64,000 nt of DNA from Spirosoma sp. KCTC 42546 (GCF_006965485.1 NZ_CP041360.1:372001-436000), one strand, 5' to 3'. Shown: positions 25,346 through 35,040, counted from the stretch's first letter. Translations and numbers: made by a program. Notes: generated by a model from the letters alone, not told the origin.

Positions 25346-25822
25346 TTATTTAGCTGCTTCTTCTTTCGCTTCTCTTGTAGGCACAATTGCCTTACCGCCT
25401 GCTTTTTCAATCGCGTCTTTCGCGCTGGCCGAAAAAGCGTGGGCGTGAATTTCAACAGCGGTTGTCAATTCACCACGGCTTAAAACCTTCACAAGATCTT
25501 TCTTGCTTACCAGACCATGCTGTAGCAGGAAATCCATGTCAACAATCGTTGCCTTGGTTTCATCAACCAGTGCCTGAATGGCATCCAGATTGAGGGGTTT
25601 GTACTCGACGCGGTTAATATTTTTAAAGCCAAACTTCGGTACACGACGTTGAAGAGGCATCTGACCACCTTCAAAGTGTACTTTGCGACTGTAACCTGAA
25701 CGCGATTGCGCTCCTTTGTGGCCACGCGTGGACGTTCCGCCCATGCCTGATCCCTGCCCGCGTCCGACTCGCTTGCGCTCTCTGACGGAACCTTTTGCCG
25801 GTCTAAGGTTGCTTAAATTCAT
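25346..25822 (-). CDS. rplO: 50S ribosomal protein L15
   Basis: 158 residues: MNLSNLRPAKGSVRERKRVG, the Gly-rich GRGQGSGMGGTSTRGHKGAQ segment and the globular C-terminal half (AFSASAKDAIEKAGGKAIVP). The length is about 10 residues above E. coli L15 owing to a REAKEEAAK tail. L15 is essential for late 50S assembly. Confidence 0.96.
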   Translation of the reverse strand: MNLSNLRPAKGSVRERKRVGRGQGSGMGGTSTRGHKGAQSRSGYSRKVHFEGGQMPLQRRVPKFGFKNINRVEYKPLNLDAIQALVDETKATIVDMDFLLQHGLVSKKDLVKVLSRGELTTAVEIHAHAFSASAKDAIEKAGGKAIVPTREAKEEAAK

Positions 25823-25841
25823 TGCTATAGTAGTAAAAAAT

Positions 25842-25906
25842 GATTCTTTTGGCTCTTCGACACGGCTCTAACACCCGGTTACAGCGGCCTGAAAACCAAA
25901 AGAATC
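25842..25906. repeat. Small inverted repeat between rpmD and rplO
   Basis: gattcttttgg (25842-25852) pairs with ccaaaagaatc (25896-25906) around a 43-nt loop. It is not heptad-periodic. It lies in the 94-bp gap of the operon and might form a hairpin in the polycistronic RNA. Confidence 0.45.
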
Positions 25907-25916
25907 GCAAAGATAC

Positions 25917-26096
25917 TTAAATTTCTTCAACTTTCACCAGGTGCTGCACCTTATTGATTGCACCCTTCAGCGCGTCGTTGTATTCCAGTTCGACGCTGCG
26001 GTTGATTTTGCCCAAGCCCAACGACTTGATAGCGTTCTTTTGAGATAGCGGTCGTTTAATGGTGCTGCTGACCTGCGTAATGCGTACTCGTGCCAT
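25917..26096 (-). CDS. rpmD: 50S ribosomal protein L30
   Basis: A 59-residue ORF starting at ATG 26094-26096: MARVRITQVSSTIKRPLSQK, then NAIKSLGLGKINRSVE and a helical tail DALKGAINKVQHLVKVEEI. It matches L30 in length and in the K-x-x-LGLGK-x-N signature. The position between rpsE and rplO is canonical. Confidence 0.95.
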   Translation of the reverse strand: MARVRITQVSSTIKRPLSQKNAIKSLGLGKINRSVELEYNDALKGAINKVQHLVKVEEI

Positions 26097-26115
26097 GTCT
26101 GTTGCTCCTTTTAAA

Positions 26116-26634
26116 TTAACCGTTAAATACTTTTGCTAAACTTACCTGACGTTGGAAAGCAACCTGATGGGGTAACCGCATTTTCAGCAGGGCATCAAGC
26201 GTAGCTTTTACCACGTTGTGTGGGTTCGATGAACCTTTCGATTTCGCCAGGATGTCGTGGATACCAGCCGATTCAAGAACGGCACGCATAGCACCACCGG
26301 CAATTACGCCAGTACCCGGAGAAGCTGGCTTCAGGAGGACAAAGCCACCGCTGAATTTGCCTTCCATTTCGTGAGGAATCGTACGCTTCAGAAGTGGAAC
26401 CTGTACCAGGTTTTTCTTGGCGTCTTCTACTCCTTTGGCAATCGCGTCCGTTACTTCATTGGCTTTCCCCAATCCGTAACCAACGACACCATTACCATCG
26501 CCGACGACGACAATCGCCGAGAAACTGAATCGGCGACCACCTTTTACCACCTTCGCTACGCGGTTGATGGCTACAACCTTTTCTTTGAGGTCGGCTTCGT
26601 TAAATTTTGTCGGTCTTGCTGAATTGATGTTCAT
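26116..26634 (-). CDS. rpsE: 30S ribosomal protein S5
   Basis: 172 residues. The double-stranded RNA-binding-like N-terminal domain carries [20 protein letters not shown] and the decoding-related loop [17 protein letters not shown]; the C-terminal half has [21 protein letters not shown]5 acts in translational fidelity at the mRNA entry channel. It overlaps closely with rplR (3-bp gap). Confidence 0.97.
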   Translation of the reverse strand: MNINSARPTKFNEADLKEKVVAINRVAKVVKGGRRFSFSAIVVVGDGNGVVGYGLGKANEVTDAIAKGVEDAKKNLVQVPLLKRTIPHEMEGKFSGGFVLLKPASPGTGVIAGGAMRAVLESAGIHDILAKSKGSSNPHNVVKATLDALLKMRLPHQVAFQRQVSLAKVFNG

Positions 26635-26637
26635 TGC

Positions 26638-26991
26638 TTAGAACTTAAGGCCACCCTCGCGGGCTGCGTCGGCCAGTGCTTTTACTTTACCGTGATATAA
26701 GTAGCCATTGCGATCAAACACAGCTGCGCTGATGTTCTGGGCAACTGCTTTTTCAGCCAATCGCTGACCTACTTTCTTCGCTGTTTCGAGGGTGTTACCT
26801 TCGATTTCGCTTTTCAACTCAACAGAGGATGCAGCTGCCAGTGTACGGCCTGCCACGTCATCGATAAGTTGTGCGTAAATACCCGTGTTAGAGCGGAAAA
26901 CTGATAGACGGGGACGCTCGGCTGTGCCGGAAACCTTCGCCCGGATACCAAACTTAATCCGCTGCCTTCTTTCTTGTTTTGTAGTTGCCAT
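26638..26991 (-). CDS. rplR: 50S ribosomal protein L18
   Basis: 117 residues: [37 protein letters not shown] and the C-terminal [21 protein letters not shown]18 binds 5S rRNA with L5. A heptad palindrome separates it from rplF upstream. Confidence 0.97.
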   Translation of the reverse strand: MATTKQERRQRIKFGIRAKVSGTAERPRLSVFRSNTGIYAQLIDDVAGRTLAAASSVELKSEIEGNTLETAKKVGQRLAEKAVAQNISAAVFDRNGYLYHGKVKALADAAREGGLKF

Positions 26992-27023
26992 GTTATTTGA
27001 TTCCGACCAAATAGGCGTTTTAA

Positions 27024-27100
27024 AAGTTTGAAGTTTGGAGTCTGAAGTTTAATGTTACCTGTTAAAAAACGTCGAACATCAAACTTCAAACGGCAAACCT
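27024..27100. repeat. Heptad palindrome (GTTTGAA type) between rplF and rplR
   Basis: The left arm reads GTTTGAA, GTTTGGA, GTCTGAA, GTTTAAT, GTT; the right arm, reversed, reads GTTTGCC, GTTTGAA, GTTTGAT, GTT. Units stay in register, with one more unit on the left. The right arm reaches the rplF stop codon at 27100-27102. Confidence 0.8.
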
Positions 27101-27657
27101 TATTTTTTAGACGAAGATTTACCAGCTTTCCGGCGAACTTGCTCACCAATAAAGCGGATACCTTTGCCTTTGTAAGGCTCAACTTTGCGGAGCGAACGGA
27201 TTTTAGCCGCTACATCACCTAGAAGTTGTTTGTCTGAACCTTCCAGATATACTTTCGGGTTCTGACCTTTTTCTGTAACAGCCGTTACCTTAATTTCTTC
27301 TGGAACTGCCAGGTACACATTGTGTGAGTAGCCAAGTTGCAATTCAAGAACATTATTGGCGACCGATGCTTTGTAACCTACCCCAATAACTTCGAGGTTA
27401 AGTTTAAAGCCTTCACTTACGCCTTGTACCATGTTGCTAACCAGCGAACGATACAGACCGTGCAGTGCTTTATGGCGTTTCTGCTCCGTTGGACGGGATA
27501 CTTGGATATGACCGTCTTCGATTGCCACCGAAATGTCCGGGTCAACCGTTTGGTACAGGGTGCCTTTAGGCCCTTTTACCGTTACGACGTTTTGGTCGTC
27601 GACAGACAACGTTACGTTGCTGGGTAGGGCGATGGGTTTCTTACCTATGCGTGACAT
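27100..27657 (-). CDS. rplF: 50S ribosomal protein L6
   Basis: 185 residues with two similar alpha/beta halves: SRIGKKPIALPSNVTLSVDD, KGPKGTLYQTVDPDI and in the second half LLGDVAAKIRSLRKVEPYKG, KGIRFIGEQVRRKAGK. L6 lies near the factor-binding stalk base. Slightly longer than E. coli (177) because of the basic tail. Confidence 0.97.
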   Translation of the reverse strand: MSRIGKKPIALPSNVTLSVDDQNVVTVKGPKGTLYQTVDPDISVAIEDGHIQVSRPTEQKRHKALHGLYRSLVSNMVQGVSEGFKLNLEVIGVGYKASVANNVLELQLGYSHNVYLAVPEEIKVTAVTEKGQNPKVYLEGSDKQLLGDVAAKIRSLRKVEPYKGKGIRFIGEQVRRKAGKSSSKK

Positions 27658-27670
27658 CGTTCAGTTCGGA

Positions 27671-28069
27671 TTAATATACGTAACACAATACCTCTCCACC
27701 AACGTTCAGCGTCTTGGCTTCTTTATCGGTCATCACGCCCTTAGAGGTCGAGATGATAGCAACACCCAGGCCATTTAAAATACGTGGCAGGTTATCGGCT
27801 CCCCGATACTGACGTAAGCCTGGCCGGCTGATCCGTTGCAGGTCAACGATCGCATTTTGCTTCGTTGTTGGATTGTACTTCAGGGCTATTTTGATGATGC
27901 CCTGAGGAGTGCTATCGTCGAACTTATAGTTCTGGATGAACCCTTTGTCGTACAAAACTTTGGTAATTTCTTTTTTTATGTTGGAAGCAGGTATTTCCAC
28001 AACCCGGTGCTTGGCCCGGATGGCATTTCTAACGCGGGTTAGAAAGTCTGCTATTGGATCTGTATTCAT
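27671..28069 (-). CDS. rpsH: 30S ribosomal protein S8
   Basis: 132 residues: [40 protein letters not shown] and the C-terminal [20 protein letters not shown] with EVLCYVY. S8 binds the central domain of 16S rRNA and represses the spc operon in E. coli; whether a regulatory site exists here was not found. Confidence 0.97.
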   Translation of the reverse strand: MNTDPIADFLTRVRNAIRAKHRVVEIPASNIKKEITKVLYDKGFIQNYKFDDSTPQGIIKIALKYNPTTKQNAIVDLQRISRPGLRQYRGADNLPRILNGLGVAIISTSKGVMTDKEAKTLNVGGEVLCYVY

Positions 28070-28159
28070 TCTTAGCGTTGCGTTACTTGCAAACCTCTGT
28101 TTTTGAGAAAGTTCGCAAAATTACGGAAACTGAATTACAAAGAGAAATGGAATCTGGAA

Positions 28160-28429
28160 TTACCAGCTTGCTTTTGTTACACCTGGAATTTTACCCGCCG
28201 ATGCCATTTCCCGGAAGGTTACCCGCGAAATACCAAATTTGCGCATATAGCCCCGTGGACGACCGGTTAGTTTGCAACGATTGTGCAGACGAACGGGCGA
28301 TGCGTTTTTAGGGAGCTTATCCAGACCGATGTAATCACCGGCAGCTTTCAGAGCGGCCCGTTTCGTAGCATATTTGGCAACTAACGCTTCGCGTTTCCGT
28401 TCCCGTGCTTTGATTGATTCTTTTGCCAT
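28160..28429 (-). CDS. rpsN: 30S ribosomal protein S14, zinc-free form
   Basis: 89 residues: [40 protein letters not shown] and [19 protein letters not shown]. The length and the lack of a CxxC...CxxC set identify the zinc-independent type. It sits in the 30S head close to S3 and S10. Confidence 0.96.
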   Translation of the reverse strand: MAKESIKARERKREALVAKYATKRAALKAAGDYIGLDKLPKNASPVRLHNRCKLTGRPRGYMRKFGISRVTFREMASAGKIPGVTKASW

Positions 28430-28452
28430 TGTTTTAGCCTTTGTGTCGGTTA

Positions 28453-29007
28453 TTATTTACCACTCTTAGCAAACGGCATACCCATTGCTTTCAGCAGCTC
28501 GTAGCTTTCAGTATCCGTGTTGGCAGATGTCACAAACGTGATATCCATCCCCGAAATACGGGCTACTTTGTCGATGCTGATCTCTGGGAAGATAATCTGC
28601 TCCTGCACGCCGAACGTGTAGTTACCACGACCGTCGAACCCTTTGTCGCTAATGCCTTTGAAGTCACGAACGCGGGGCAACGAAACCGTTGTCAGGCGAT
28701 CCATAAATTCATACATTTTCTCACCACGTAGTGTCACTTTCGCACCGATGGGCATTTTCTCCCGCAGTTTGAAGTTAGATACAGCCTTTTTCGACATAGT
28801 CGCAACGGCTTTCTGACCCGTGATGGTCGTTAGTTCTTCGACGCCTACATCAACCAACTTCTTGTCGGCGACAGCGGCTCCGATACCTTTATTGATGACA
28901 ATTTTGCTCAGACGCGGCACTTGCATGATCGACTTATACTGGAACTTGTCTTTCAATTGAGGTACGACCTCATTTAAATATTTTTCTTTCAGTCTTGGCG
29001 TTGCCAT
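28453..29007 (-). CDS. rplE: 50S ribosomal protein L5
   Basis: 184 residues: [59 protein letters not shown] and the C-terminal [21 protein letters not shown]5 delivers 5S rRNA together with L18 and contacts the P-site tRNA. Confidence 0.97.
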   Translation of the reverse strand: MATPRLKEKYLNEVVPQLKDKFQYKSIMQVPRLSKIVINKGIGAAVADKKLVDVGVEELTTITGQKAVATMSKKAVSNFKLREKMPIGAKVTLRGEKMYEFMDRLTTVSLPRVRDFKGISDKGFDGRGNYTFGVQEQIIFPEISIDKVARISGMDITFVTSANTDTESYELLKAMGMPFAKSGK

Positions 29008-29027
29008 TTTCTTAGACCTGCTTAAGG

Positions 29028-29384
29028 TTATTTACGAACATCTGGGATGAAGTTGCCCGTCTTCTTAGAGAAGCGTTGCAGCTTGCCCTTGTCGTTCAAC
29101 TTACGACCCGTGCGGGTAGGTTCGCCGGTGGCGGGATCAACTAATTTCAGGTTACTGATGTGGATTGATCCTTCCGTTTTTTCCAGGCTTCCCTGCGGGT
29201 TAGAAGCCGTTGGCTTCAAGTGCTTGGTAATCATAGCCACACCCTCAACACGGGCACGATCTTTCTCTACAATTACTTCTTTCACTACTCCGCGCTGCCC
29301 TTTCGAGTTTCCACCAATCACAACGACCGTATCGCCCGTCTTGATGTGGAATTTGTGTGTCGGTAGCGTTATTTTCTTCTCCAT
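29028..29384 (-). CDS. rplX: 50S ribosomal protein L24
   Basis: 118 residues with the KOW motif ([20 protein letters not shown]) and [16 protein letters not shown]24 is an assembly initiator that binds the 5' end of 23S rRNA. It is a little longer than E. coli L24 (104), owing to the C-terminal [11 protein letters not shown] segment. Confidence 0.96.
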   Translation of the reverse strand: MEKKITLPTHKFHIKTGDTVVVIGGNSKGQRGVVKEVIVEKDRARVEGVAMITKHLKPTASNPQGSLEKTEGSIHISNLKLVDPATGEPTRTGRKLNDKGKLQRFSKKTGNFIPDVRK

Positions 29385-29387
29385 TGC

Positions 29388-29756
29388 TTACAATACCTCT
29401 GGGGCTAACGATACGATTTTCATAAACTGCTTCTCGCGCAATTCGCGGGCTACAGGACCGAAAATCCGAGTGCCACGCGGCTCATCGTTGTTGTTGAGCA
29501 ACACAGCTGCGTTGTCTTCGAAACGGATGTACGAACCATCTTTCCGGCGTACTTCCTTTTTTGTCCGAACAACCACGGCTTTCGAAACCGTACCTTTTTT
29601 CATACTGCTGGACGACAGGGCTTGCTTCACTGTCACGACAATCTTGTCACCGACCGATGCATACCGTTTGCCCGTACCGCCCAGGACTCGGATAACCAGC
29701 ACTTCTTTTGCGCCACTGTTATCGGCTACTCCTAATCTTGATTCTTGCTGTACCAT
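29388..29756 (-). CDS. rplN: 50S ribosomal protein L14
   Basis: 122 residues of standard length: [37 protein letters not shown] and [21 protein letters not shown]14 forms intersubunit bridges and is the docking site of silencing factor RsfS. Only three bases separate it from rpsQ. Confidence 0.97.
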   Translation of the reverse strand: MVQQESRLGVADNSGAKEVLVIRVLGGTGKRYASVGDKIVVTVKQALSSSSMKKGTVSKAVVVRTKKEVRRKDGSYIRFEDNAAVLLNNNDEPRGTRIFGPVARELREKQFMKIVSLAPEVL

Positions 29757-29759
29757 GGC

Positions 29760-30125
29760 TTACTTCGCTTTTTCGATGATTTCGACTAACCGCCAACGTT
29801 TATTTTTGCTCAATGGGCGGGTTTCCATAACACGAACTGTGTCGCCGATACCACACTCATTTTTCTCGTCATGAACCGTCAATTTTTTGGTCTTGTTCAT
29901 GAACTTGCCATACATCGGGTGTTTCACTTTGCGATCAATCGCAACTGTAATGGTTTTCTGCATTTTATTGCTGGTCACCCGCCCGATACGCTCTTTACGT
30001 GCGTTACGCTCCGATGCCGATTTCGCTTCGCTCGTTGCTGGAGCGGCTGCTTTCGGCTGTTCTGTTGCTGCTGCCGCTGGGGTTGATACTTCCTCCTGCG
30101 GTGCTGGTGCTTGTTGCTCTTCCAT
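29760..30125 (-). CDS. rpsQ: 30S ribosomal protein S17 with N-terminal Ala/Pro-rich extension
   Basis: 121 residues. From about residue 43 the protein is a normal S17 ([58 protein letters not shown]). The preceding 42 residues ([20 protein letters not shown], then [17 protein letters not shown]) are low-complexity and acidic to neutral. There is no alternative ATG directly before the core, so the extension seems real. S17 binds the 5' domain of 16S rRNA. Confidence 0.93.
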   Translation of the reverse strand: MEEQQAPAPQEEVSTPAAAATEQPKAAAPATSEAKSASERNARKERIGRVTSNKMQKTITVAIDRKVKHPMYGKFMNKTKKLTVHDEKNECGIGDTVRVMETRPLSKNKRWRLVEIIEKAK

Positions 30126-30137
30126 CGTCGTGTCTTA

Positions 30138-30332
30138 TTAGGCTTGCCGCGATTTAACTGTCAGTTCTGTATGCAGGCGAGCAATCCGTTTGCGGCTCTC
30201 GCGGATGCGCATGGGGTTCTCGATTGGAGATACGGCATGTGCAAACTTCAGTTTCAGCAGGCGATCCTGTTCCGCACCGATTTCAGTACGCAAGGCATCC
30301 GCCGACAATCCTTTCAAATCTTCTTTTTTCAT
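30138..30332 (-). CDS. rpmC: 50S ribosomal protein L29
   Basis: 64 residues: MKKEDLKGLSADALRTEIGA, KLKFAHAVSPIENPMRIRES, RKRIARLHTEL. It is the two-helix L29 next to the peptide exit, where trigger factor and SRP bind nearby. The order rplP-rpmC-rpsQ is canonical. Confidence 0.96.
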   Translation of the reverse strand: MKKEDLKGLSADALRTEIGAEQDRLLKLKFAHAVSPIENPMRIRESRKRIARLHTELTVKSRQA

Positions 30333-30352
30333 CTTGTTCGTCGCTTAGGGAT

Positions 30353-30784
30353 CTACTCTGCGCCTTGCTCCTGATAATCGCGCCGGACTACAAACTTCGT
30401 CCGAACGGGCAACTTCTGAGCCGCTAAGCGAAGGGCTTCCATACCCGTTGCTAAATCAACACCTGTTGTTTCGAACATAATCGTGCCGGGTTTCACTACG
30501 GCTACCCAATATTCGGGAGCACCTTTACCTTTACCCATCCGTACTTCAGCCGGCTTTTTAGTGATCGGCTTGTCTGGGAAAATACGAATCCAAACCTGGC
30601 CTTCACGTTTCATGGCCCGGGTTACGGAAATACGAGCGGCTTCAATCTGGCGGGCAGTGATCCGACCCGGCTCCAATGATTTAATCGCGAACGTACCGAA
30701 AGAAATCTCATGACCGCGCGATGCGATACCTGGAATCCTTCCTTTATGCTGTTTACGGAATTTAGTTCTTTTTGGCTGTAACAT
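30353..30784 (-). CDS. rplP: 50S ribosomal protein L16
   Basis: 143 residues: [20 protein letters not shown], the arginine-hydroxylation loop region [20 protein letters not shown] and [21 protein letters not shown]16 organises the A-site tRNA elbow region. A heptad palindrome separates it from rpsC. Confidence 0.97.
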   Translation of the reverse strand: MLQPKRTKFRKQHKGRIPGIASRGHEISFGTFAIKSLEPGRITARQIEAARISVTRAMKREGQVWIRIFPDKPITKKPAEVRMGKGKGAPEYWVAVVKPGTIMFETTGVDLATGMEALRLAAQKLPVRTKFVVRRDYQEQGAE

Positions 30785-30795
30785 AGCTCTTTAAT

Positions 30796-30880
30796 CAGTT
30801 TGCCGTTTGCAGTTTGACGTTTGTAGTTAATGTCAGGAAATCTTGTTGAACACCGAACTTCAAACCTCAAACGTCAAACT
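30796..30880. repeat. Heptad palindrome (GTTTGnn type) between rpsC and rplP
   Basis: The left array reads GTTTGCC, GTTTGCA, GTTTGAC, GTTTGTA, GTTAATG. The right array (30849-30880), reversed, reads GTTTGAC, GTTTGAG, GTTTGAA, GTTCGGT, GTT. The arms pair in the middle and share the 7-nt register. Confidence 0.78.
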
Positions 30881-30892
30881 AACTTTTCAAGT

Positions 30893-31798
30893 TTATCGTC
30901 TTGGTCCACCTGGTCCACCACCACGGTTGCCACCTTGGCCACCGCCCCGGTTACCGCCCTGGCCGCCACCACGATTGGCACCTGGAGCGCCACCGCGATT
31001 GCCACCCTGACCTCCCCGATCGTTACCACCGCGGTCTCCACGACCACGACCACCACGGTCGTTGCCATCACGGTCGCCACGAGGGCCCCGACGATCGCCA
31101 CGGTCGTTAGCAGATGCTGTACGTTCTCCGGCTTGTGCCTGGCTCATCATAGCTGATGGCGATAGATCGCGCTTGCCATAAACTTCACCTTTGAAAATCC
31201 ACACTTTGATGCCGATTTTGCCGTAAACGGTTTGGGCTTCAGAGATAGCATAGTCGATGTCGGCACGGAGTGTATGAAGAGGCACGCGACCTTCTTTGTA
31301 CTGCTCTGAGCGGGCAATTTCAGCACCACCTAAACGACCCGATACTTTTACTTTGATACCTTGTGCACCAACCCGGAGAGCGGACTGGATAGCCTGCTTC
31401 ATAGCACGACGGAACGAAATACGAGCCTGTAACTGCTGAGCGATAGCTTCGCCAACCAATTTAGCATCGATTTCTGGCCGTTTGATTTCGAAGATATTGA
31501 TCTGAACATCTTTGCCCGTGATCTTTTTCAGCTCTTCTTTGATCTTGTCGACCTCGCCACCGCCTTTACCGATTACAATACCCGGACGGGCTGTGTGAAT
31601 CGTAAGGGTTACCCGCTTCAGGGTACGCTCGATAACTACCCGAGCAATGGCTCCTTTCGGAATACGGGCTGCTACGTATTTGCGGATTTTCTCGTCTTCA
31701 ACAAGTTTATCTGCAAACTCTTTGCCGCCGTACCAGCTCGATTCCCAGCCCCGAACAATACCAAGTCGCAGGCCAATTGGATTTATTTTTTGTCCCAT
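30893..31798 (-). CDS. rpsC: 30S ribosomal protein S3 with Gly/Arg/Asn-rich tail
   Basis: 301 residues. The first ~230 are typical S3: [22 protein letters not shown] domain [20 protein letters not shown], and [20 protein letters not shown]. The tail of about 65-70 residues is built from [12 protein letters not shown] and GGNRGGGQ repeats, an RGG-like, probably disordered, nucleic-acid-binding sequence that E. coli S3 (233 residues) lacks. S3 forms the mRNA entry channel and has helicase activity with S4 and S5, so an RGG-rich tail there could touch incoming mRNA (inference). Confidence 0.95.
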   Translation of the reverse strand: MGQKINPIGLRLGIVRGWESSWYGGKEFADKLVEDEKIRKYVAARIPKGAIARVVIERTLKRVTLTIHTARPGIVIGKGGGEVDKIKEELKKITGKDVQINIFEIKRPEIDAKLVGEAIAQQLQARISFRRAMKQAIQSALRVGAQGIKVKVSGRLGGAEIARSEQYKEGRVPLHTLRADIDYAISEAQTVYGKIGIKVWIFKGEVYGKRDLSPSAMMSQAQAGERTASANDRGDRRGPRGDRDGNDRGGRGRGDRGGNDRGGQGGNRGGAPGANRGGGQGGNRGGGQGGNRGGGPGGPRR

Positions 31799-31805
31799 TT
31801 CCTAA

Positions 31806-32192
31806 TTATTGTTCGTTTTCAGGGGTTTCTGCTGATTCCAGTACAGATTGCGCTGCGCTGTCAACTACAATAGTAATGTGGTTGGACCGTTTCCGAATCC
31901 GGTGACCACGACCTTGTGGAGCTGGACGCAGACGCTTCAGCATCGGACCTCCGTCAACAAAAATCGTTTTTACATACAGATCAGCGTCTTCTATGCGCTC
32001 ATCTACATTTTTCTGTTGCCAGTTGGCAACGGCCGATAAAAGCACTTTCTGCAATACATCGGCACCAGCCTGTGGCTGATATTTTAATAGACCCAACGCC
32101 CGGCTAACGCGCTGACCACGAATCAGGTCGGCGATTAACCGCATCTTACGGGGCGACGTGGGCACATCTTTAAGTCTCGCTACTGCTTCCAT
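31806..32192 (-). CDS. rplV: 50S ribosomal protein L22
   Basis: 128 residues: [40 protein letters not shown] and the long beta-hairpin [19 protein letters not shown] that lines the peptide exit tunnel. The C-terminal tail [16 protein letters not shown] is acidic and not part of the core. Confidence 0.96.
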   Translation of the reverse strand: MEAVARLKDVPTSPRKMRLIADLIRGQRVSRALGLLKYQPQAGADVLQKVLLSAVANWQQKNVDERIEDADLYVKTIFVDGGPMLKRLRPAPQGRGHRIRKRSNHITIVVDSAAQSVLESAETPENEQ

Positions 32193-32201
32193 TTTTTTTA
32201 T

Positions 32202-32271
32202 GGCTCGGTGCTCGGTGCTCAGCGCTCGGTTTTTTACAATACCATGCTCCTTGCTCTCTGCCCCATGCTGG
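32202..32271. repeat. Heptad-periodic repeat (GCTCGGT type) between rpsS and rplV
   Basis: Two arrays: GCTCGGT, GCTCGGT, GCTCAGC, GCTCGGT (32203-32230) and ATGCTCC, TTGCTCT, CTGCCCC, ATGCTGG (32244-32271). Both keep a 7-nt period, but they are in direct rather than inverted orientation. It fills the whole gap between the two genes. Confidence 0.7.
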
Positions 32272-32273
32272 AT

Positions 32274-32552
32274 TTATCGTTTGCCCTTGTCTTTCTTTGC
32301 GGTGTGTCCCCGGAAGTTACGCGTTGGTGAAAATTCACCGAGCTTGTGACCTACCATGTTCTCCGTTACATAAACCGGGATAAACTTGTTGCCGTTGTGA
32401 ACAGCGAAGGTATGGCCTACGAAATCCGGCGAAATCATCGAACGACGCGACCAGGTTTTGATGACCGATTTCTTGCCCGAATCATTCTGGGTCTGAACCT
32501 TATTGTCCAGACGGAAATCAATATATGGGCCTTTTTTGAGTGAACGTGCCAT
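32274..32552 (-). CDS. rpsS: 30S ribosomal protein S19
   Basis: 92 residues: [40 protein letters not shown] and [21 protein letters not shown]19 lies in the 30S head and contacts the A-site finger. Length is standard. Confidence 0.97.
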   Translation of the reverse strand: MARSLKKGPYIDFRLDNKVQTQNDSGKKSVIKTWSRRSMISPDFVGHTFAVHNGNKFIPVYVTENMVGHKLGEFSPTRNFRGHTAKKDKGKR

Positions 32553-32561
32553 TGTTATCTG

Positions 32562-33386
32562 TTACTTTTTGCGTCGGCTAATAATCATGCTTTCAGATGC
32601 CTTGTTCTTGTTGCGGGTCTTCTGACCTTTGGCGAACTGGCCATTGCGTGAACGTGGGTGACCACCGGATGCCCGGCCTTCACCACCACCCATTGGGTGA
32701 TCGACAGGGTTCATGACAACGGCACGAACACGTGGGCGACGGCCTAACCAACGGCTACGGCCTGCTTTCCCTACGACAACGTTCATATGGTCGGGGTTTG
32801 ATACCGAACCAACCGTTGCCATACCAGCACTTAATACCCGGCGGGTTTCGCCCGAAGGAAGACGCAGGATAGCGTACTTATCTTCACGACCAACCAATTG
32901 TGCGTAGGTACCAGCTGAGCGAGCCATTGCGCCACCTTTACCAGGTGTCAACTCGATATTGTGAACGATTGTACCGATTGGCATCAGAGCCAGTGGTAAT
33001 GCGTTACCAACATCTGGTGTCGACCCTTCGCCTGACTGAATCGTCTGACCGACAACAATGCCTTGAGGGGCGATGATGTAGCGTTTCTCACCGTCAACGT
33101 ATTGCACCAGAGCGATGCGTGCCGTGCGGTTTGGATCGTATTCTACAGTCAAAACTTCGGCAGGTTGGCCGACTTTGTCGCGCTTGAAATCAATAATACG
33201 GTATTTCCGCTTATGACCTCCTCCAATGTAGCGCATAGTGCGGTGACCTTCGTTATTGCGGCCGCCGGTTCTCTTGATGGGCTCCAGCAGACTTTTCTCT
33301 GGCTTGGAGGCTGTTATTTCCGCAAAGTCGGGTGCCACGCGAAAACGTGTACTCGGCGTTATTGGTCTTAGTTTTTTAACTCCCAT
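32562..33386 (-). CDS. rplB: 50S ribosomal protein L2
   Basis: 274 residues: [40 protein letters not shown], and the C-terminal [20 protein letters not shown] with the conserved histidine region. L2 is a primary 23S rRNA binder needed for subunit association and peptidyl transfer. Confidence 0.97.
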   Translation of the reverse strand: MGVKKLRPITPSTRFRVAPDFAEITASKPEKSLLEPIKRTGGRNNEGHRTMRYIGGGHKRKYRIIDFKRDKVGQPAEVLTVEYDPNRTARIALVQYVDGEKRYIIAPQGIVVGQTIQSGEGSTPDVGNALPLALMPIGTIVHNIELTPGKGGAMARSAGTYAQLVGREDKYAILRLPSGETRRVLSAGMATVGSVSNPDHMNVVVGKAGRSRWLGRRPRVRAVVMNPVDHPMGGGEGRASGGHPRSRNGQFAKGQKTRNKNKASESMIISRRKK

Positions 33387-33416
33387 GACTGATTAATTGG
33401 TAGAGCAAGGCTCGGT

Positions 33417-33704
33417 TTACAGGTCAGCGTAGATATCAATTACTTCGCCTTCTGCCACCGTAACAATTGCTTTCTTAGTGGTTGGGGTCTTGCCCGATAC
33501 AACACGTCCGTTGATGTTCTTGCTGCGTTTTTTTCCGTAAACCCGGAAAGTATTGACAGCCTCAACGTTTACGCCGTACATTTTCTCGATGGCTTTGCCG
33601 ATCTCGAGTTTGTTGGCTTTTAGTTCAACCTCAAAAGCATACTTCCCTTGCTTGTTAAGGCCCGTCATTTTTTCAGTGACGATTGGTCGTTTCAGTACGC
33701 TCAT
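33417..33704 (-). CDS. rplW: 50S ribosomal protein L23
   Basis: 95 residues: LKRPIVTEKMTGLNKQGKYA, VELKANKLEIGKAIEKMYGV and VNTFRVYGKKRSKNING. L23 lies at the tunnel exit and docks trigger factor and SRP. Two bases separate it from rplD. Confidence 0.96.
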   Translation of the reverse strand: MSVLKRPIVTEKMTGLNKQGKYAFEVELKANKLEIGKAIEKMYGVNVEAVNTFRVYGKKRSKNINGRVVSGKTPTTKKAIVTVAEGEVIDIYADL

Positions 33705-33706
33705 GA

Positions 33707-34336
33707 TTATTTTTCGAACAACGTTTGGATGGTTGACAGCGCTTCTTCGCTGATGAGCAGTTGATCGGCATTCATCAGATCGTAGGTATTCACCTGCGAA
33801 GCTGTGGTCACCTTCGCTTTCTGCACGTTCCGGCTCGACAATACAACATTTGTATTTACGTCGGGCAGAATGAGCAGCGTTTTACGACCCGTTAGGTTCA
33901 GATCATTCAGGAATTGAATGTAATCTTTGGTGCGGGGAGCTTCCAGCGTGATGCTGTCGATAACTGAAATCTTCTCAGCTTTTGCTTTTACAGCGTAAGC
34001 CGACTGGCGAGCCAGTGATTTCACTTTTTTGTTCAGTTTGAAGCTATAATCCCGGGGGCGAGGTCCGAAAATTGTACCACCACCCACGAATACGGGTGAT
34101 TTGGCACTACCAGCGCGAGCACCGCCCGTACCTTTTTGCTTCTTCAGTTTGCGAGTCGAGTGTGCATTTTCAGCGCGCTCTTTCACTTTGTGCGTTCCCT
34201 GACGTTGATTAGCCAGGTATTGTTTCACGTCGAGGTAAATCGCGTGTTGGTTCGGTTCAATTCCGAAAACCTCCTCCGGAAGGGTGACCTTTTTGCCTGT
34301 GTCTACGCCCTTGCTGTTATATACGATTACTTCCAT
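33707..34336 (-). CDS. rplD: 50S ribosomal protein L4
   Basis: 209 residues with the tunnel-lining loop GTHKVKERAENAHSTRKLKK, QKGTGGARAGSAKSPVFVGG, and the C-terminal globular part. In E. coli L4 also represses the S10 operon; no leader signal of that kind was recognised here. Confidence 0.96.
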   Translation of the reverse strand: MEVIVYNSKGVDTGKKVTLPEEVFGIEPNQHAIYLDVKQYLANQRQGTHKVKERAENAHSTRKLKKQKGTGGARAGSAKSPVFVGGGTIFGPRPRDYSFKLNKKVKSLARQSAYAVKAKAEKISVIDSITLEAPRTKDYIQFLNDLNLTGRKTLLILPDVNTNVVLSSRNVQKAKVTTASQVNTYDLMNADQLLISEEALSTIQTLFEK

Positions 34337-34339
34337 GGC

Positions 34340-34960
34340 CTATTTCTCAATAATAACGTATGAATTTTTGGCTCCGGGAATCGAACCGCTAACAACGAGC
34401 AGGTTTTGCTCAGGCAGAACACGCAATACGCGCAGGTTTTGCACCTTTACGCGGTTACCGCCCATCCGGCCAGCCATACGAAGACCTTTGAACACGCGCG
34501 ATGGGAACGAACAGGCACCGATCGAACCTGGGTGACGACCCCGGTTATGCTGACCGTGCGTTTGACCGCCAACCCCAGCGAATCCATGACGTTTCACAAC
34601 GCCCTGGAAACCACGACCTTTTGCTGTTCCAACTACGTCAACGAAGTCAGCTTCTGCAAATACGTCGGCTACCGTGAGGGTTTCACCTAAATTCAGCTCT
34701 TTCTCGAATTCTTTGAATTCAACCAGTTTGCGCTTAGGTGTGGTGCCAGCTTTTTTGAAGTGGCCCAACTCAGGCTTGTTACTGTGCTTTTCTTTTTTGT
34801 CGCCATAACCCAGCTGCACAGCTGTGTAGCCATCTTTCTCGACGCTACGAACTTGGGTTACAACACAGGGACCCGTCTCAATCACTGTACATGCCAGAGC
34901 CTGCCCGTCCGCATTGTACACGCTGGTCATCCCGATTTTCTTGCCAATTAAACCAGACAT
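34340..34960 (-). CDS. rplC: 50S ribosomal protein L3
   Basis: 206 residues from ATG 34958-34960 ([20 protein letters not shown]). A longer in-frame start (35077) would add 39 non-conserved residues and is rejected. The core motifs are [20 protein letters not shown] and [20 protein letters not shown], with the W-loop region near the peptidyl-transferase centre. It is the first gene of the cluster here: rpsJ, normally directly upstream, is not present. Confidence 0.96.
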   Translation of the reverse strand: MSGLIGKKIGMTSVYNADGQALACTVIETGPCVVTQVRSVEKDGYTAVQLGYGDKKEKHSNKPELGHFKKAGTTPKRKLVEFKEFEKELNLGETLTVADVFAEADFVDVVGTAKGRGFQGVVKRHGFAGVGGQTHGQHNRGRHPGSIGACSFPSRVFKGLRMAGRMGGNRVKVQNLRVLRVLPEQNLLVVSGSIPGAKNSYVIIEK

Positions 34961-35032
34961 TTGTGTTTGTTTAAAGTAAGCAGGTAAAAAATAGGTACTC
35001 ATTTTCCGTATCGGACCTTCCGAATCGGGCCG

Positions 35033-35040
35033 CAAAATTA
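35033..35040 (-). promoter_or_regulatory. Candidate -7 box for the ribosomal protein operon
   Basis: On the minus strand TAATTTTG (TAnnTTTG) lies 73 bp upstream of the rplC ATG, between the gene and the terminator-like hairpin at 35101. No good -33 TTG stands at the usual distance. It would give the operon its own start behind the upstream transcript. Confidence 0.4.

Noticed and set aside
29047..29874. A 275-codon open frame on the plus strand across rplX, rplN and rpsQ
   Set aside because: It lies antisense to three certain ribosomal protein genes, has no ribosome-binding context and reads as the reflection of their codon usage.
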